Origin: Nitrososphaerota archaeon
GTDB lineage: Archaea > Thermoproteota > Nitrososphaeria > Conexivisphaerales > UBA164
Assembly: GCA_023381255.1 (NCBI GenBank)
Contig: JAMCTX010000010.1
Location: forward strand, 1 to 64,000
Reading direction: 5' to 3'
DNA: 64,000 nucleotides
Positions within the stretch are counted from its first letter, which is position 1; each line of letters opens with the position of its first letter. Below are positions 50,877 through 59,949 of this stretch, in pieces. The notes under the pieces were generated by a model, which did not search any database, was not told the DNA's origin, and worked only from the letters and a program-made list of their open reading frames with translations. Made by a program: the position numbers and the translations under genes.

Positions 50877-52070
50877 TTGGTAGAGGACATTAGAAACTTC
50901 CTGAGGGTATTTGGGCCGGCTTGGCTTGTAATGATTGCTGATGTTGATGTAGCTTCAATAATTGAAGGATTGGAAGCGGGAGCTGCGTGGGGGTATAGGA
51001 TGGTATTTATAATGCTGATACTTACCCTTCCGCTTTTCTTCATTCAGGATGCTGCAGGCATGCTTGGAACAGTTGGAGGAGTAGGCCTTGGCGAAGCAAT
51101 AAGGAACAGGTTTGGCAAAAGGACTTCGCTTATGGCATCAATTCCCATGGCTGCAAGTGACTTTCTGGAGTATGTTGTGGAATATGCCGGTATGGCGGTG
51201 GGATTGTACATGCTGGGACTACCCATAGTTCCCGGCCTGCTGGTAATTTTTATGGTTCACTTTATTGTGATTTACAGCAGGCATTATAAGGAAACGGAGG
51301 CGGTTTTGTTGCCGATCAGCTTTATTCTGGTTGCTACAATAGCAGTTACGGCAACAATATTCAAACCTGATGTGATTCATGTGGTTAGTCTCGGGCTTAA
51401 CCCAATTCAACCATACGGAAATTCATCATTTGACTACCTCATGGCAGCAAGCATTGGGGCAGTGATAATGCCCTGGATGCTCTTTTTCCACTCTGGTGCT
51501 GATTCAAGAAAAAAACTGAAAACATCAGACTTAAGGAACGAGAGAATTGAAACCCTAGTGGGGGCGGTAGTTTCGGAAGTGCTGATGGCCATCGTAGTCA
51601 TAGATGGCTCATTTATCAAGGGAAAAAACATGTACAATATTTCAGCCATAGCAAGCGCCATAGCCCTGGCCGGTAACTATGCTAGGCTGGTGCTGGGGAT
51701 AGGTTTTCTGGCCTCAGGATTCCTGGCGCTGGTAGTTGTATCAATGGGCTCAGCCTGGGGAGTCCTTGAGGCCTTAGGGCTCAAGGGAAAAGGACAGTAT
51801 TATAAAATATATCTGATAGAAAGCCTGCCTGCGCTTGCTCTGGTTCTGCTGGTAAATGATTATCTCTCACTTATACTTAACTTGATGATAATATATACTG
51901 TAATACTGATCCCGCTGCTGATTTTCCTTGGAAAGCTTGTAACCGATAAGCTTGTGATGAACGGTCGGGCCATTAAAAAAAGAGAAATATACATTTACTG
52001 GTTGATGAGCTCAGCCATAGCGATTGGTGGGATTTTGGGTCTAGTATCAATATTTAAAGCGTTTCCATAG
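50877..52070 (+). CDS. Nramp-family divalent metal transporter
   Basis: FGPAWLVMIADVDVASIIEGLEAGAAWGYRM; TTG start. Confidence 0.88.
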   Translation: MVEDIRNFLRVFGPAWLVMIADVDVASIIEGLEAGAAWGYRMVFIMLILTLPLFFIQDAAGMLGTVGGVGLGEAIRNRFGKRTSLMASIPMAASDFLEYVVEYAGMAVGLYMLGLPIVPGLLVIFMVHFIVIYSRHYKETEAVLLPISFILVATIAVTATIFKPDVIHVVSLGLNPIQPYGNSSFDYLMAASIGAVIMPWMLFFHSGADSRKKLKTSDLRNERIETLVGAVVSEVLMAIVVIDGSFIKGKNMYNISAIASAIALAGNYARLVLGIGFLASGFLALVVVSMGSAWGVLEALGLKGKGQYYKIYLIESLPALALVLLVNDYLSLILNLMIIYTVILIPLLIFLGKLVTDKLVMNGRAIKKREIYIYWLMSSAIAIGGILGLVSIFKAFP

Positions 52071-52088
52071 CATTTAAAAGGCGCTTAA

Positions 52089-52577
52089 TTGTTAAAAAAA
52101 ACATTGACAAGGGTTGCTACAGGAGGAACATTTGAAACTGTACACAGGGGACACATGAGGCTGCTAAATAGGTCCTTTGAACTGGGGGATGAGGTTATAA
52201 TAGGTGTAACATCTGACGAATTTGCAGAAAAGCTCGGAAAAAAGCTGGATGTTACTTACGTTGATAGGGTTTACAGGCTGATAACTATAATCGGAGAATT
52301 TTCAGGTAACAGGACTTTCTGGATAACACAACTAAATGACCCTTATGGCCCTGCCGTAAAGGAAGCTGTCGACTTTATGGTTGTCAGCCCAGAAACATTT
52401 ACCAGTGCACTGATAGCTAATAGCATCAGAAAAAAATCTGGGTTGGATGATATGTCGATATACGTTATACCCCTTGTGCTTTCCGAATCTGGTGATAAAA
52501 TATCATCATCTAAGATCAAGGTTGGAAAGATGGATAAAACTGGCCAGAAGACGGCACTTGAGGTTGAACCGGGTTAG
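52089..52577 (+). CDS. Phosphopantetheine adenylyltransferase, archaeal type
   Basis: VATGGTFETVHRGHMRLLNRSFELGDEVIIGVTSDEFA, ISSSKIK; TTG start. Confidence 0.93.
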   Translation: MLKKTLTRVATGGTFETVHRGHMRLLNRSFELGDEVIIGVTSDEFAEKLGKKLDVTYVDRVYRLITIIGEFSGNRTFWITQLNDPYGPAVKEAVDFMVVSPETFTSALIANSIRKKSGLDDMSIYVIPLVLSESGDKISSSKIKVGKMDKTGQKTALEVEPG

Positions 52578-52641
52578 GCAACAGCCAAATTACCATTTAA
52601 CCATGGAAAACGTTAAAACATGCTTCCTGAATTTAATAATA

Positions 52642-53103
52642 ATGAAGGTAATAAGAAGCGATAAAGATGCGGGGGTTCTGCTTGCTGAGCTTTCAAGCAC
52701 CTTTAAAAGAAATGATGTAGTTGGCCTAGCCAGATTGCCTGAGCCGCGGGCTGACCAGAAGTACAGAGATGTGCTGAGAAAGGTATACAATCTGGCAGGA
52801 AGTGTCGAACCTGTCGTTATGGTAGAATTTGATAATGGGGATAAAACGGTGTACGCTTTTAATGTCGAAGCTGACCCAAAAGATGGCGAACACATAGGAA
52901 AGGCAAAGGTAAAAGTTAGGGGAAAGTTGATAAAACATTCAAATGGAAATTCTGAAATTACTTATTACAGGGAAATTATTATGGAAAACGCGGAGAATGG
53001 GTTTAAGGAGATAAATGAACTTGCAGACGCATATGAAGAAGCCTACAGCAAAGCATTCTCAAAGAGAAGAAATGAAATAGATCCGTATTACTGGCTTTCA
53101 TAA
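52642..53103 (+). CDS. Conserved hypothetical protein
   Basis: 153-aa frame starting MKVIRSDKDAGVLLAELSSTF (ORF-track entry is over-extended upstream). Confidence 0.65.
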   Translation: MKVIRSDKDAGVLLAELSSTFKRNDVVGLARLPEPRADQKYRDVLRKVYNLAGSVEPVVMVEFDNGDKTVYAFNVEADPKDGEHIGKAKVKVRGKLIKHSNGNSEITYYREIIMENAENGFKEINELADAYEEAYSKAFSKRRNEIDPYYWLS

Positions 53104-53140
53104 CTTACCGCTCATATATTTGAAAAATTAAAAAGAAATT

Positions 53141-53584
53141 TTATAGCCAGCCGCATAAACAGCTCAATTTTCTTTCTTTCATTATACTTTGTGGATATAA
53201 GAAACCGCATGGGGACGGGATATCTCTTTCAAGCGAGCCGGTCTTAACCCATTTATAGAAACGCTTGAACGCTTTTTTCATGTCTGACTTGGTTACTGCG
53301 CTGTAATCAGAGCCATTGAGCCAGACCATTAAATCCTGTATGTCCTGTTTTGTTAATTCATTAAAAGGCCTGCTTATCCTTTCACCAAAGTCCACGCAGA
53401 TATAGACAAGCTTGGCAACCCTGCCCTTGTTAAGCCCCATTGATTCAAGTACTTTTGCGTAGTCGGCTATCACCTTTCTGTTCTCATTCAGCAACTTTGC
53501 CCTTTCAAGCCTGCCATAGGCTATCCTAAGCGTCTTGTCGTAGTCGTGGATGTCATACTTTTGCCCCATATTATCTAAAAGCAT
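53141..53584 (-). pseudogene. Truncated/frameshifted archaeal tyrosine integrase (SAM-like N-terminal core-binding domain only)
   Basis: YAKVLESMGLNKGRVAKLVYICVDFGERI...LTKQDIQDLMVWLNGSDYSAVTKSDMKKAFKRFYKWVKTG; no catalytic domain; 25 nt from tRNA-Glu. Confidence 0.8.
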
Positions 53585-53609
53585 GGAGTTCTATACCCTA
53601 CGGTCAGGA

Positions 53610-53684
53610 TGCTCCGGCCGGGATTTGAACCCGGGTCTTCGGCTCGAGAGGCCGATATACTTGACCAGTCTATACGACCGGAGC
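53610..53684 (-). tRNA. tRNA-Glu (CTC)
   Basis: Minus strand GCTCCGGTCGTATAGACTGG...TCGGCCTCTCGAGCCGA...CCCGGGTTCAAATCCCGGCCGGAGCA; acceptor GCTCCGG/CCGGAGC. Confidence 0.95.
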
Positions 53685-53795
53685 ACCAAATTAGCTTCTG
53701 TCTGGCATTAATTTAAAGGCATCGCATTCTGTTTAATTATAAGCTTATAACAGCATTTAGCAAGCTTAAATAAGACTTATGGATATTGTCAGTTA

Positions 53796-54269
53796 TTGAG
53801 GGTTAGGTTTGGTCTTTTAACTGAAAGACAGGTTCAAATATTAAAAATGAGAAGAGATGGCAAAGAATATTCTGAAATAGCCAGTGAACTGGGGACGTCA
53901 GTTGAAAATGTATTTATAATTGAAAAAAGGGCCCTGAAAAACATAGAAGCTGCACGCAATACACTGAGGGCTGCAAATCATGCCGGCATCATAGGGAAGA
54001 TCAGCATTGGTTCTGGCACAAAGCTGGTTGAAATACCGGCTTACATAATGGCTGAAGCAGACAGAATGAAAGTCAAGGTGATGACTAATTTTACCAAGAT
54101 ATATGATGACATAAGATATGAGCTGCCTGGCGCCATAAAGGGGCAAGAACTTGCTGAAGGCATTATCGTATATATAATGCATGACGGCACACTTTTCTTC
54201 TTACAGTCAGATGGTGAAGATGAAATAAACCAAAAAAACAACTATCACAATGACAAGCAGGAAGGTTAG
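53796..54269 (+). CDS. Tfx-family transcriptional regulator
   Basis: GLLTERQVQILKMRRDGKEYSEIASELGTSVENVFIIEKRALKNIEAARNTL; TTG start. Confidence 0.9.
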   Translation: MRVRFGLLTERQVQILKMRRDGKEYSEIASELGTSVENVFIIEKRALKNIEAARNTLRAANHAGIIGKISIGSGTKLVEIPAYIMAEADRMKVKVMTNFTKIYDDIRYELPGAIKGQELAEGIIVYIMHDGTLFFLQSDGEDEINQKNNYHNDKQEG

Positions 54270-54440
54270 CAGCTTTCTGCTGTTTCCGAATGCAATCGGT
54301 ATAGGCCCTATCATTATGACACCGGCAATTTTGGTGTCTTCATTTCCTCCTATTTCCTTCAGCTTGGCTAGCGTGGCTAGCACCATAACCAGCATTCCTA
54401 TAAAAATCAGCGATGCCCCTATTGCCTGCAGGTCAACCAT
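54207..54440 (-). CDS. Small membrane protein, TIGR00304/DUF131-like
   Basis: GMLVMVLATLAKLKE...AGVIMIGPIPIAFGN. Confidence 0.8.
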   Translation of the reverse strand: MVDLQAIGASLIFIGMLVMVLATLAKLKEIGGNEDTKIAGVIMIGPIPIAFGNSRKLLTFLLVIVIVVFLVYFIFTI

Positions 54441-54474
54441 AAAAAATTATTTACATTATAAAAAATAAAGTTTT

Positions 54475-55047
54475 TCACTGTTTTATACTTTCAAGCCCAG
54501 CTATAAACTCCTTCATCCAGGCTGGAAGGTCAGACGGCGTCCTGGAAGTAACAAGGTTTCCATCCCTTATTACAGGTTCATCTCTGTAATTTCCGCCTGC
54601 TGCAACCACGTCGTCCTTTATTCCCATCCATGAAGTTACAGTTCTTCCTTTTAGAAGGTTAGCTGATATGAGCACCTGCGGCCCATGGCATATTGCTGCA
54701 ACGGGCTTATTTTTATTAAAAAAATTGCGCGTAAGTTCAATGGCATGACTGTTAAGCCTCACTTTTTCTGGTCCTCTTCCCCCTGGTATGACAAGCATAT
54801 CAAATTTTTCAGGGTCAACTTCATCAAATGAAAGGTCTGCATTTAATGTGTAGCCATGCTTCAGGGTGACAGGCCCTTTCTTTGATGAAGCTACGTGAAC
54901 CTCCACCTTCTCCTCCTGAAGCCTGTAATAAGGGTATAAAACCTCGAGGTCTTCGCCTTCGGTTTCAGTAATAATTAATGCTTTCATATCAACCTTTTTA
55001 TCTAGCCCGCTTAAAAATATAACAGTAGAATTTTTATTGGCTTGCAT
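54475..55047 (-). CDS. DJ-1/PfpI family protein (likely start at internal MKALIITETEG)
   Basis: PGGRGPEKVRLN, VAAICHGPQVLISA, VTSRTPSDLPAWMKE. Confidence 0.92.
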   Translation of the reverse strand: MQANKNSTVIFLSGLDKKVDMKALIITETEGEDLEVLYPYYRLQEEKVEVHVASSKKGPVTLKHGYTLNADLSFDEVDPEKFDMLVIPGGRGPEKVRLNSHAIELTRNFFNKNKPVAAICHGPQVLISANLLKGRTVTSWMGIKDDVVAAGGNYRDEPVIRDGNLVTSRTPSDLPAWMKEFIAGLESIKQ

Positions 55048-55115
55048 CTAGCATTAAACTGTACCACTGAGTTTAAGAAAAACCGTATCATGAGCGTTTC
55101 ACCAAACCATTAAAT
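55048..55115 (+). promoter_or_regulatory. Copy A of a duplicated 68-nt upstream element (before 55149 gene)
   Basis: CTAGCATTAAACTGTACCACTGAGTTTAAGAAAAACCGTATCATGAGCGTTTCACCAAACCATTAAAT; 63/68 identical to copy B on the opposite strand, with a perfect 44-nt core. Confidence 0.85.
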
Positions 55116-55148
55116 CAATTTGGTCTAATTATGCTTTGATGATAAAAT

Positions 55149-55532
55149 TTGGTTCCAAGCGAATATCCTAAAACAGCATACACGGTATCCATGATAGCTG
55201 GAGCATTGATGATAGCAAGCAGCATAATAGTGATGATAGTTTCCTGGGCTTTCTACTTAACGCAGCCTGTTAGATATTACGGCCCAATGATTTTCGGAGG
55301 TTACGGTGGCCCGTTCTTTATGTTTGGGCTGATGGCAATATTTGGACTTGTATCTGGAATAGTGGTGATAGCTTCAGCATTTATGCTCAGGAAGTCGGCT
55401 GATTACACTGTCTGGGGAATACTGATAATAGTCTTTTCAATATTCAGCTTCTTTGGCATGGGTGGCTTTGTTGTGGGTGCCGTGCTGGGAATAGTGGGAG
55501 GTGGTCTTGCACTTTCCTGGAAATCCAGCTAA
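55149..55532 (+). CDS. Small four-TM membrane protein, hypothetical
   Basis: 127-aa ORF, Gly-rich TM segments; TTG start 34 nt after copy A. Confidence 0.65.
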   Translation: MVPSEYPKTAYTVSMIAGALMIASSIIVMIVSWAFYLTQPVRYYGPMIFGGYGGPFFMFGLMAIFGLVSGIVVIASAFMLRKSADYTVWGILIIVFSIFSFFGMGGFVVGAVLGIVGGGLALSWKSS

Positions 55533-55543
55533 AACCCAAACTG

Positions 55544-56050
55544 TTATTTTTTTGTTTCCATCAACCTGACTAGGTTTGTATTTCCACTCTTTTCTGTAAT
55601 CACTATTCCTCTTTCCGCAAGCCTGGCAATTACACGGTGCGTCTTAAGCCTAGTAAAGCCACTTTCCTTCGAGATGTATTTCTGCAGATATGCACCGTCA
55701 TGCTTGAGTAAAATTTCTATAACTTTTCTCTCATCTGGCAGCAAAAATCTAGTTAAATCCGACATTTCGGAATGATTTCCGTTTTCAGGCAATTTTCTGT
55801 TTACAATCTCGGGCATTATTAGAAAATAAATGACACCAACTGTGCTGGCTAGAGTTGTGCTGAAGAAAAGGATAAATGTGAGCGGCACGAAAAATGGTAT
55901 TCCTGATGGCGCATGCCCTTCTATCAATTCCTCTATAAGAACTGCCACACTCTGCCCGTTTTCGCTTATTGCTGCCAGGGCAAGTATCAGCAGGCTTAAC
56001 CCTACTGAAGCTGTAACCAGCATAAAAAAGAATATCTTGACCCTGTTCAA
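55544..56050 (-). CDS. Membrane-anchored winged-helix putative regulator
   Basis: Two N-terminal TM segments, then LLPDERKVIEILLKHDGAYLQKYISKESGFTRLKTHRVIARLAERGIVITEKSGNTNLVRL. Confidence 0.82.
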   Translation of the reverse strand: MNRVKIFFFMLVTASVGLSLLILALAAISENGQSVAVLIEELIEGHAPSGIPFFVPLTFILFFSTTLASTVGVIYFLIMPEIVNRKLPENGNHSEMSDLTRFLLPDERKVIEILLKHDGAYLQKYISKESGFTRLKTHRVIARLAERGIVITEKSGNTNLVRLMETKK

Positions 56051-56108
56051 CGGTTTATCTCAGAAATATTGTTCTTTTTAACTTTTTTATTGATACAGGC
56101 AGTTCAAA

Positions 56109-56936
56109 TCAATTGAATTCCTTTCTCTCGAATAGAACCAGCCCCAGAATGGCAGTAACTATGAAGTACGCTGCAAGAATTGCAATCCCTTCGGGAACTG
56201 TAACTGCGTATGATGTTATAGCCACATGCCCAAAATGCACAGTTGAGGTATGTAATGGATACGGCACTGTCAATATGTTGCCTATTATCCCTGCGCCATA
56301 TGTGATCAGAAACCAGGGTTCAATGTGGACGAAGGCGTCTATTAAATTCTGAATGAGGGAAAATGCAAATAGCATGAGCACTACTGTTGTTAGTATTGCT
56401 ATGGAACTGCTCTTGAACAGTGAGCTGAAGAAAAACGTTAGCCCCAGCACTGAAATCAAATACAGCACTGTAAATAAAAATGATTCCAAGAACTGGTAAG
56501 GCATGTTAAAGCCGAAATAATAGAAGTTGTTCAACACGGTTATAGCTAAAAAGGCAACAATTATCATGAACGAAGCTATAAAGGCCGCAAACCATTTGCC
56601 CGCATAAATGCTTGACCTCCTAATCGGGTTGCCAACAGTGAAATAGCCTGTCTTGTTCTGGAATTCCCCAGATATCGCGTCGCCTCCAAAGAATATGCCA
56701 GAAAGTATGACAATGTATGTAGCTGATGTGCCCCACCAGCTTGAATAGAAATCGATTGATGATGTAAGAAAGCCGGACGGACGATAATGGCCCACCAGCA
56801 AGGTGAGCAATGCACCTATTATCACCCCTATTCCAAGCATTATGATGAACCTTCTTGACCTGAAATAATTTAACAGCTCGAACTTGGTTATTGTAAAAGT
56901 CTGAGCTATGCTTGAAGGAATTTTATGATTGGACAT
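56109..56936 (-). CDS. ABC-2 type permease
   Basis: KFELLNYFRSRRFIIMLGIGVIIGAL; 6-TM; adjacent ATPase. Confidence 0.88.
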   Translation of the reverse strand: MSNHKIPSSIAQTFTITKFELLNYFRSRRFIIMLGIGVIIGALLTLLVGHYRPSGFLTSSIDFYSSWWGTSATYIVILSGIFFGGDAISGEFQNKTGYFTVGNPIRRSSIYAGKWFAAFIASFMIIVAFLAITVLNNFYYFGFNMPYQFLESFLFTVLYLISVLGLTFFFSSLFKSSSIAILTTVVLMLFAFSLIQNLIDAFVHIEPWFLITYGAGIIGNILTVPYPLHTSTVHFGHVAITSYAVTVPEGIAILAAYFIVTAILGLVLFERKEFN

Positions 56937-56946
56937 TTTGTATCGC

Positions 56947-57891
56947 CTACAGAGCCTCCTTTATCATGTTAAGATACGTGTTTTCCAGTGCTGATGCAGA
57001 AGGTTTGAAACTTATCATGCCTATTTTCATTCTTGCAAGTTCATATAGCAGTTCTTCCTGAACTTTTATGTCGCCAGATATTTCTATTCGTATGTTTGTT
57101 TCATCTATCTTAGACGCTCTCTTTACATTGCTCAGTTTTCCTATTTCAGCCATGATGCTGTCATCAATAATCCTTGAAAATCCAATCTCTATTACGTTTG
57201 ACCCATTTTCGGAAAATTTAAGAATCACATTAGATATGGTATCATAAGCCAGGAGTTTGCCGTGATCTATCATTGCCACTTCATCACAAACATCAGTAAC
57301 TTCGTTCAGCAGGTGAGAACTCATGAAAATCAGCCTGTTCTTGCGCTTAAGTGACTTTACAATTTCCCTGACTTCACTCATGCCCCTCGGGTCTAGCCCG
57401 GTAGTTGGTTCGTCCAGCATAATTATGTCCGGATCGCTGATCAATACTGAAGCTATGTTCACCCTCTGCTTCATCCCCTTTGAAAACTTGCCCACTTTCT
57501 TGTCCTTCCATTCAAGCATTTTTACCTCACTGAGTGATTCCTCAATCCTTTTACCTTGCTCTTCGGAAGGCACGCCCCTTATTTCAGCTATCATGGATAG
57601 TGCTTCCATCGGAGTAAGTGAAGGGTAGATTTCAGGCGTTTCTATGAGCGCAGCACATGAGGAAAGAGCGCTTCTTTTATTTGAATGCACATCGATACCA
57701 TTAATCATAGCGTGACCCTCTGAAGGCCTTATCATATCTGTGAAAAGTTTTAATGTTGTTGTTTTGCCAGCACCATTTGGACCCAGAAAGCCGATGCATT
57801 TTGCCCCTTCTAGCTTTAAGTTCAAGTCAGAAAGGGCAGTAAATGAGCCGTATTTTTTTGTCAGTTTAACAGCCTCAATAGACTGTTGCAT
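56947..57891 (-). CDS. ABC transporter ATP-binding protein (ABC-2 exporter type)
   Basis: GFLGPNGAGKTTTLKLF, FSKGMKQRVNIA, IIMLDEPTTGLDPRG. Confidence 0.95.
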   Translation of the reverse strand: MQQSIEAVKLTKKYGSFTALSDLNLKLEGAKCIGFLGPNGAGKTTTLKLFTDMIRPSEGHAMINGIDVHSNKRSALSSCAALIETPEIYPSLTPMEALSMIAEIRGVPSEEQGKRIEESLSEVKMLEWKDKKVGKFSKGMKQRVNIASVLISDPDIIMLDEPTTGLDPRGMSEVREIVKSLKRKNRLIFMSSHLLNEVTDVCDEVAMIDHGKLLAYDTISNVILKFSENGSNVIEIGFSRIIDDSIMAEIGKLSNVKRASKIDETNIRIEISGDIKVQEELLYELARMKIGMISFKPSASALENTYLNMIKEAL

Positions 57892-57941
57892 ACTTTTTCA
57901 TCCCCATTTATTTATCGCCTTTTTCAATCATATTATGCGCA

Positions 57942-58009
57942 ATTTAACGGTTTGGTGAAACGCTCATGATACGGTTTTTCTTAAACTCAGTGATGCAGTT
58001 TAACACTAG
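57942..58009 (-). promoter_or_regulatory. Copy B of the 68-nt upstream element (before the ABC ATPase gene)
   Basis: Reverse complement reads CTAGTGTTAAACTGCATCACTGAGTTTAAGAAAAACCGTATCATGAGCGTTTCACCAAACCGTTAAAT. Confidence 0.85.
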
Positions 58010-58102
58010 CCGGAGGAATGATACCTGCACCGAAATTATTAATTTCATATTTTAGCCAATCAGGCGGAAAGTTAATAGCCATGAAGCATCTCAATGCTGT
58101 AA

Positions 58103-58603
58103 TTATTGGTTGCTTTTAGAATCTGTTTGTATTGGTTGATTCATATTTTTCTGTATCATATAAATAAAGATGCGGTAGTAGTGTTTTCCGTTTTTTAAGA
58201 CATGAAACTGCACTGGACGCCAGCCAGGTATTCCGAATTCATGTGAAACAATAACAGAACCTTCTTTAAGTTCATCAATAAATTTATGTTTTAGCCTGGC
58301 ATTTTCAGCTGCGCCCTGGTAGATCGTTATAAGGTTAGCTTCAGATATATCTACGATGTCATAACTTGCATTTATAATAACTGCATTTTTGAGTTTGGAA
58401 ACCATTGAGCTCGCAATTGTGCTTAACTTCTTGTCTATTTCTATGCCTACAGCTTTTTTTACCCTAAAATCCCTAGCAGCAGCCATCACAATGCTCCCAT
58501 CTCCACACCCCAAGTCGTACACTATTGATGATGAAGAGGCCCTGCCTAGGCTAAGCATCTGGTTTATCACATAAGGTGGGGAAGGGTAGTACACAGCGCC
58601 CAT
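58103..58603 (-). CDS. Class I SAM-dependent methyltransferase (aKMT-like)
   Basis: YPSPPYVINQMLSL, VYDLGCGDGSIVMAAARDF, GIEID. Confidence 0.78.
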   Translation of the reverse strand: MGAVYYPSPPYVINQMLSLGRASSSSIVYDLGCGDGSIVMAAARDFRVKKAVGIEIDKKLSTIASSMVSKLKNAVIINASYDIVDISEANLITIYQGAAENARLKHKFIDELKEGSVIVSHEFGIPGWRPVQFHVLKNGKHYYRIFIYMIQKNMNQPIQTDSKSNQ

Positions 58604-58683
58604 AAGCGATAGATATGAGTTGGAATAGATAAAGGTTGACCGTTAATATTTTAGATAACCGCGTCTTGTGAACTGTTCATATA

Positions 58684-58866
58684 CTAAAATTCCAAATAAT
58701 TACTGTTTTCCTCAAACACCCAACTATCTTTTAAACGGTCTACTTCCAAATCAATATCATAAAAATAGCGTTTTTTACCGTTATCGCCAATCACAACCCT
58801 GACACGGTCAGATTTGCGCAGAACCCTAGCCTCATCTTCTGATATGTAAAACTTTTCATCAATCAT
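58684..58866 (-). CDS. Hypothetical protein (60 aa)
   Basis: Charged short ORF, no recognised family. Confidence 0.4.
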   Translation of the reverse strand: MIDEKFYISEDEARVLRKSDRVRVVIGDNGKKRYFYDIDLEVDRLKDSWVFEENSNYLEF

Positions 58867-59025
58867 TTTTTGTCAGGCAGTAATTTTAAAATCCAATTAA
58901 AATGTAGACAAGTCCAACTTTTTGGACATAATTAAAAGATTTTTTTAGTGAACTATTATAAATTGCCAGACAATCATTTTGCGCATAGTTTTAAGCCCAT
59001 TTTTTCATACTAATTTACACTAAAT

Positions 59026-59949
59026 TTATTCAATTCCGAGTTCTTTTCCCATTTTAATCAAGAGACCCAGAGATGGTAGATCGTTAATAGTGCCGGATTT
59101 GAGCTTTATTGATGCCATAAGGTTAGCGTATAAGCAGGCCTTTTTGATGCCGACCCCCTGCATTGTCAATGCAATGTATGTTGCATCAAAAACATCACCG
59201 GCGCCAATTGTGTGCTCAAACCCATTTATTCTGAACGCTTTGGCATGGTATACCTTCCCCTCCGATATGCATGTAGAACCTGTTGCCCCTTCCTTTATTA
59301 CATATGTTCTCCTCTGATCTATGAGATCCGCTTTTGATTCCCTGTAATTCTTTCTTGTATATGATAAAAGCTCTTTTTTATTAAAGAACACTGTATCCGA
59401 AAATGTAACTAGGTTATTTGTCATACTGGTTTTTCTAGGACCCGGATCAAAAAATACACTTGCTAAATTTCGGCTGGCAATCATGGCTGCATTTATTATT
59501 GCTCGTGATGCTGGAATTGTTTTTTTAAGGTTATAACCATCAAAGAAAATGGCCCTTGCCGAAGATACGTCAGTAACATCGTTTTCATCCAGCATTGCTC
59601 CAGCTCCTGCATATCCCAGGAAAGCGTGCCTGCGATTTCTATCAAATATGTTGTTGGAAATGGAGGTATTGTAGCGTTCATCAATTTTTAACATTTCAGT
59701 ATATACTTTATTTGCTTGAAGCTCCCTGATTAAGATTGATGAAAAACAATCATTTCCTAACCTGTCTATAACCCCAACCCGAAGCCCAAGCCTGCTCGCA
59801 ACGATCGCTACGGTACATGCCCCCCCTGGGCTGAACCACGTTTTATCGGCTTCTATTGCATCATTTACACGCACGGGCAGTGAATCGACCCTATAATATA
59901 AGTCAAGCACACAATCCGATACTACCAGCAGGTCAAATTTGTGTTGCAT
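59026..59949 (-). CDS. PfkB-family carbohydrate/nucleoside kinase
   Basis: FSPGGACTVAIVASRLGLRVGVIDRLGNDCF, TIGAGDVFDATYIAL; start taken at internal Met. Confidence 0.92.
   Translation of the reverse strand: MQHKFDLLVVSDCVLDLYYRVDSLPVRVNDAIEADKTWFSPGGACTVAIVASRLGLRVGVIDRLGNDCFSSILIRELQANKVYTEMLKIDERYNTSISNNIFDRNRRHAFLGYAGAGAMLDENDVTDVSSARAIFFDGYNLKKTIPASRAIINAAMIASRNLASVFFDPGPRKTSMTNNLVTFSDTVFFNKKELLSYTRKNYRESKADLIDQRRTYVIKEGATGSTCISEGKVYHAKAFRINGFEHTIGAGDVFDATYIALTMQGVGIKKACLYANLMASIKLKSGTINDLPSLGLLIKMGKELGIE

Noticed and set aside
52447-52641. Upstream extension of the 52447-53103 ORF into the PPAT gene
   Set aside because: The overlapping part lacks protein-like character and an internal ATG at 52642 gives a sensible start.
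55048-58009. The 68-nt inverted repeats as transposon ends or recombinase sites of an invertible segment
   Set aside because: No transposase or recombinase lies between them, and each copy sits at promoter distance in the same orientation relative to its gene. A shared regulatory element explains this better, though an ancient duplication route cannot be excluded.
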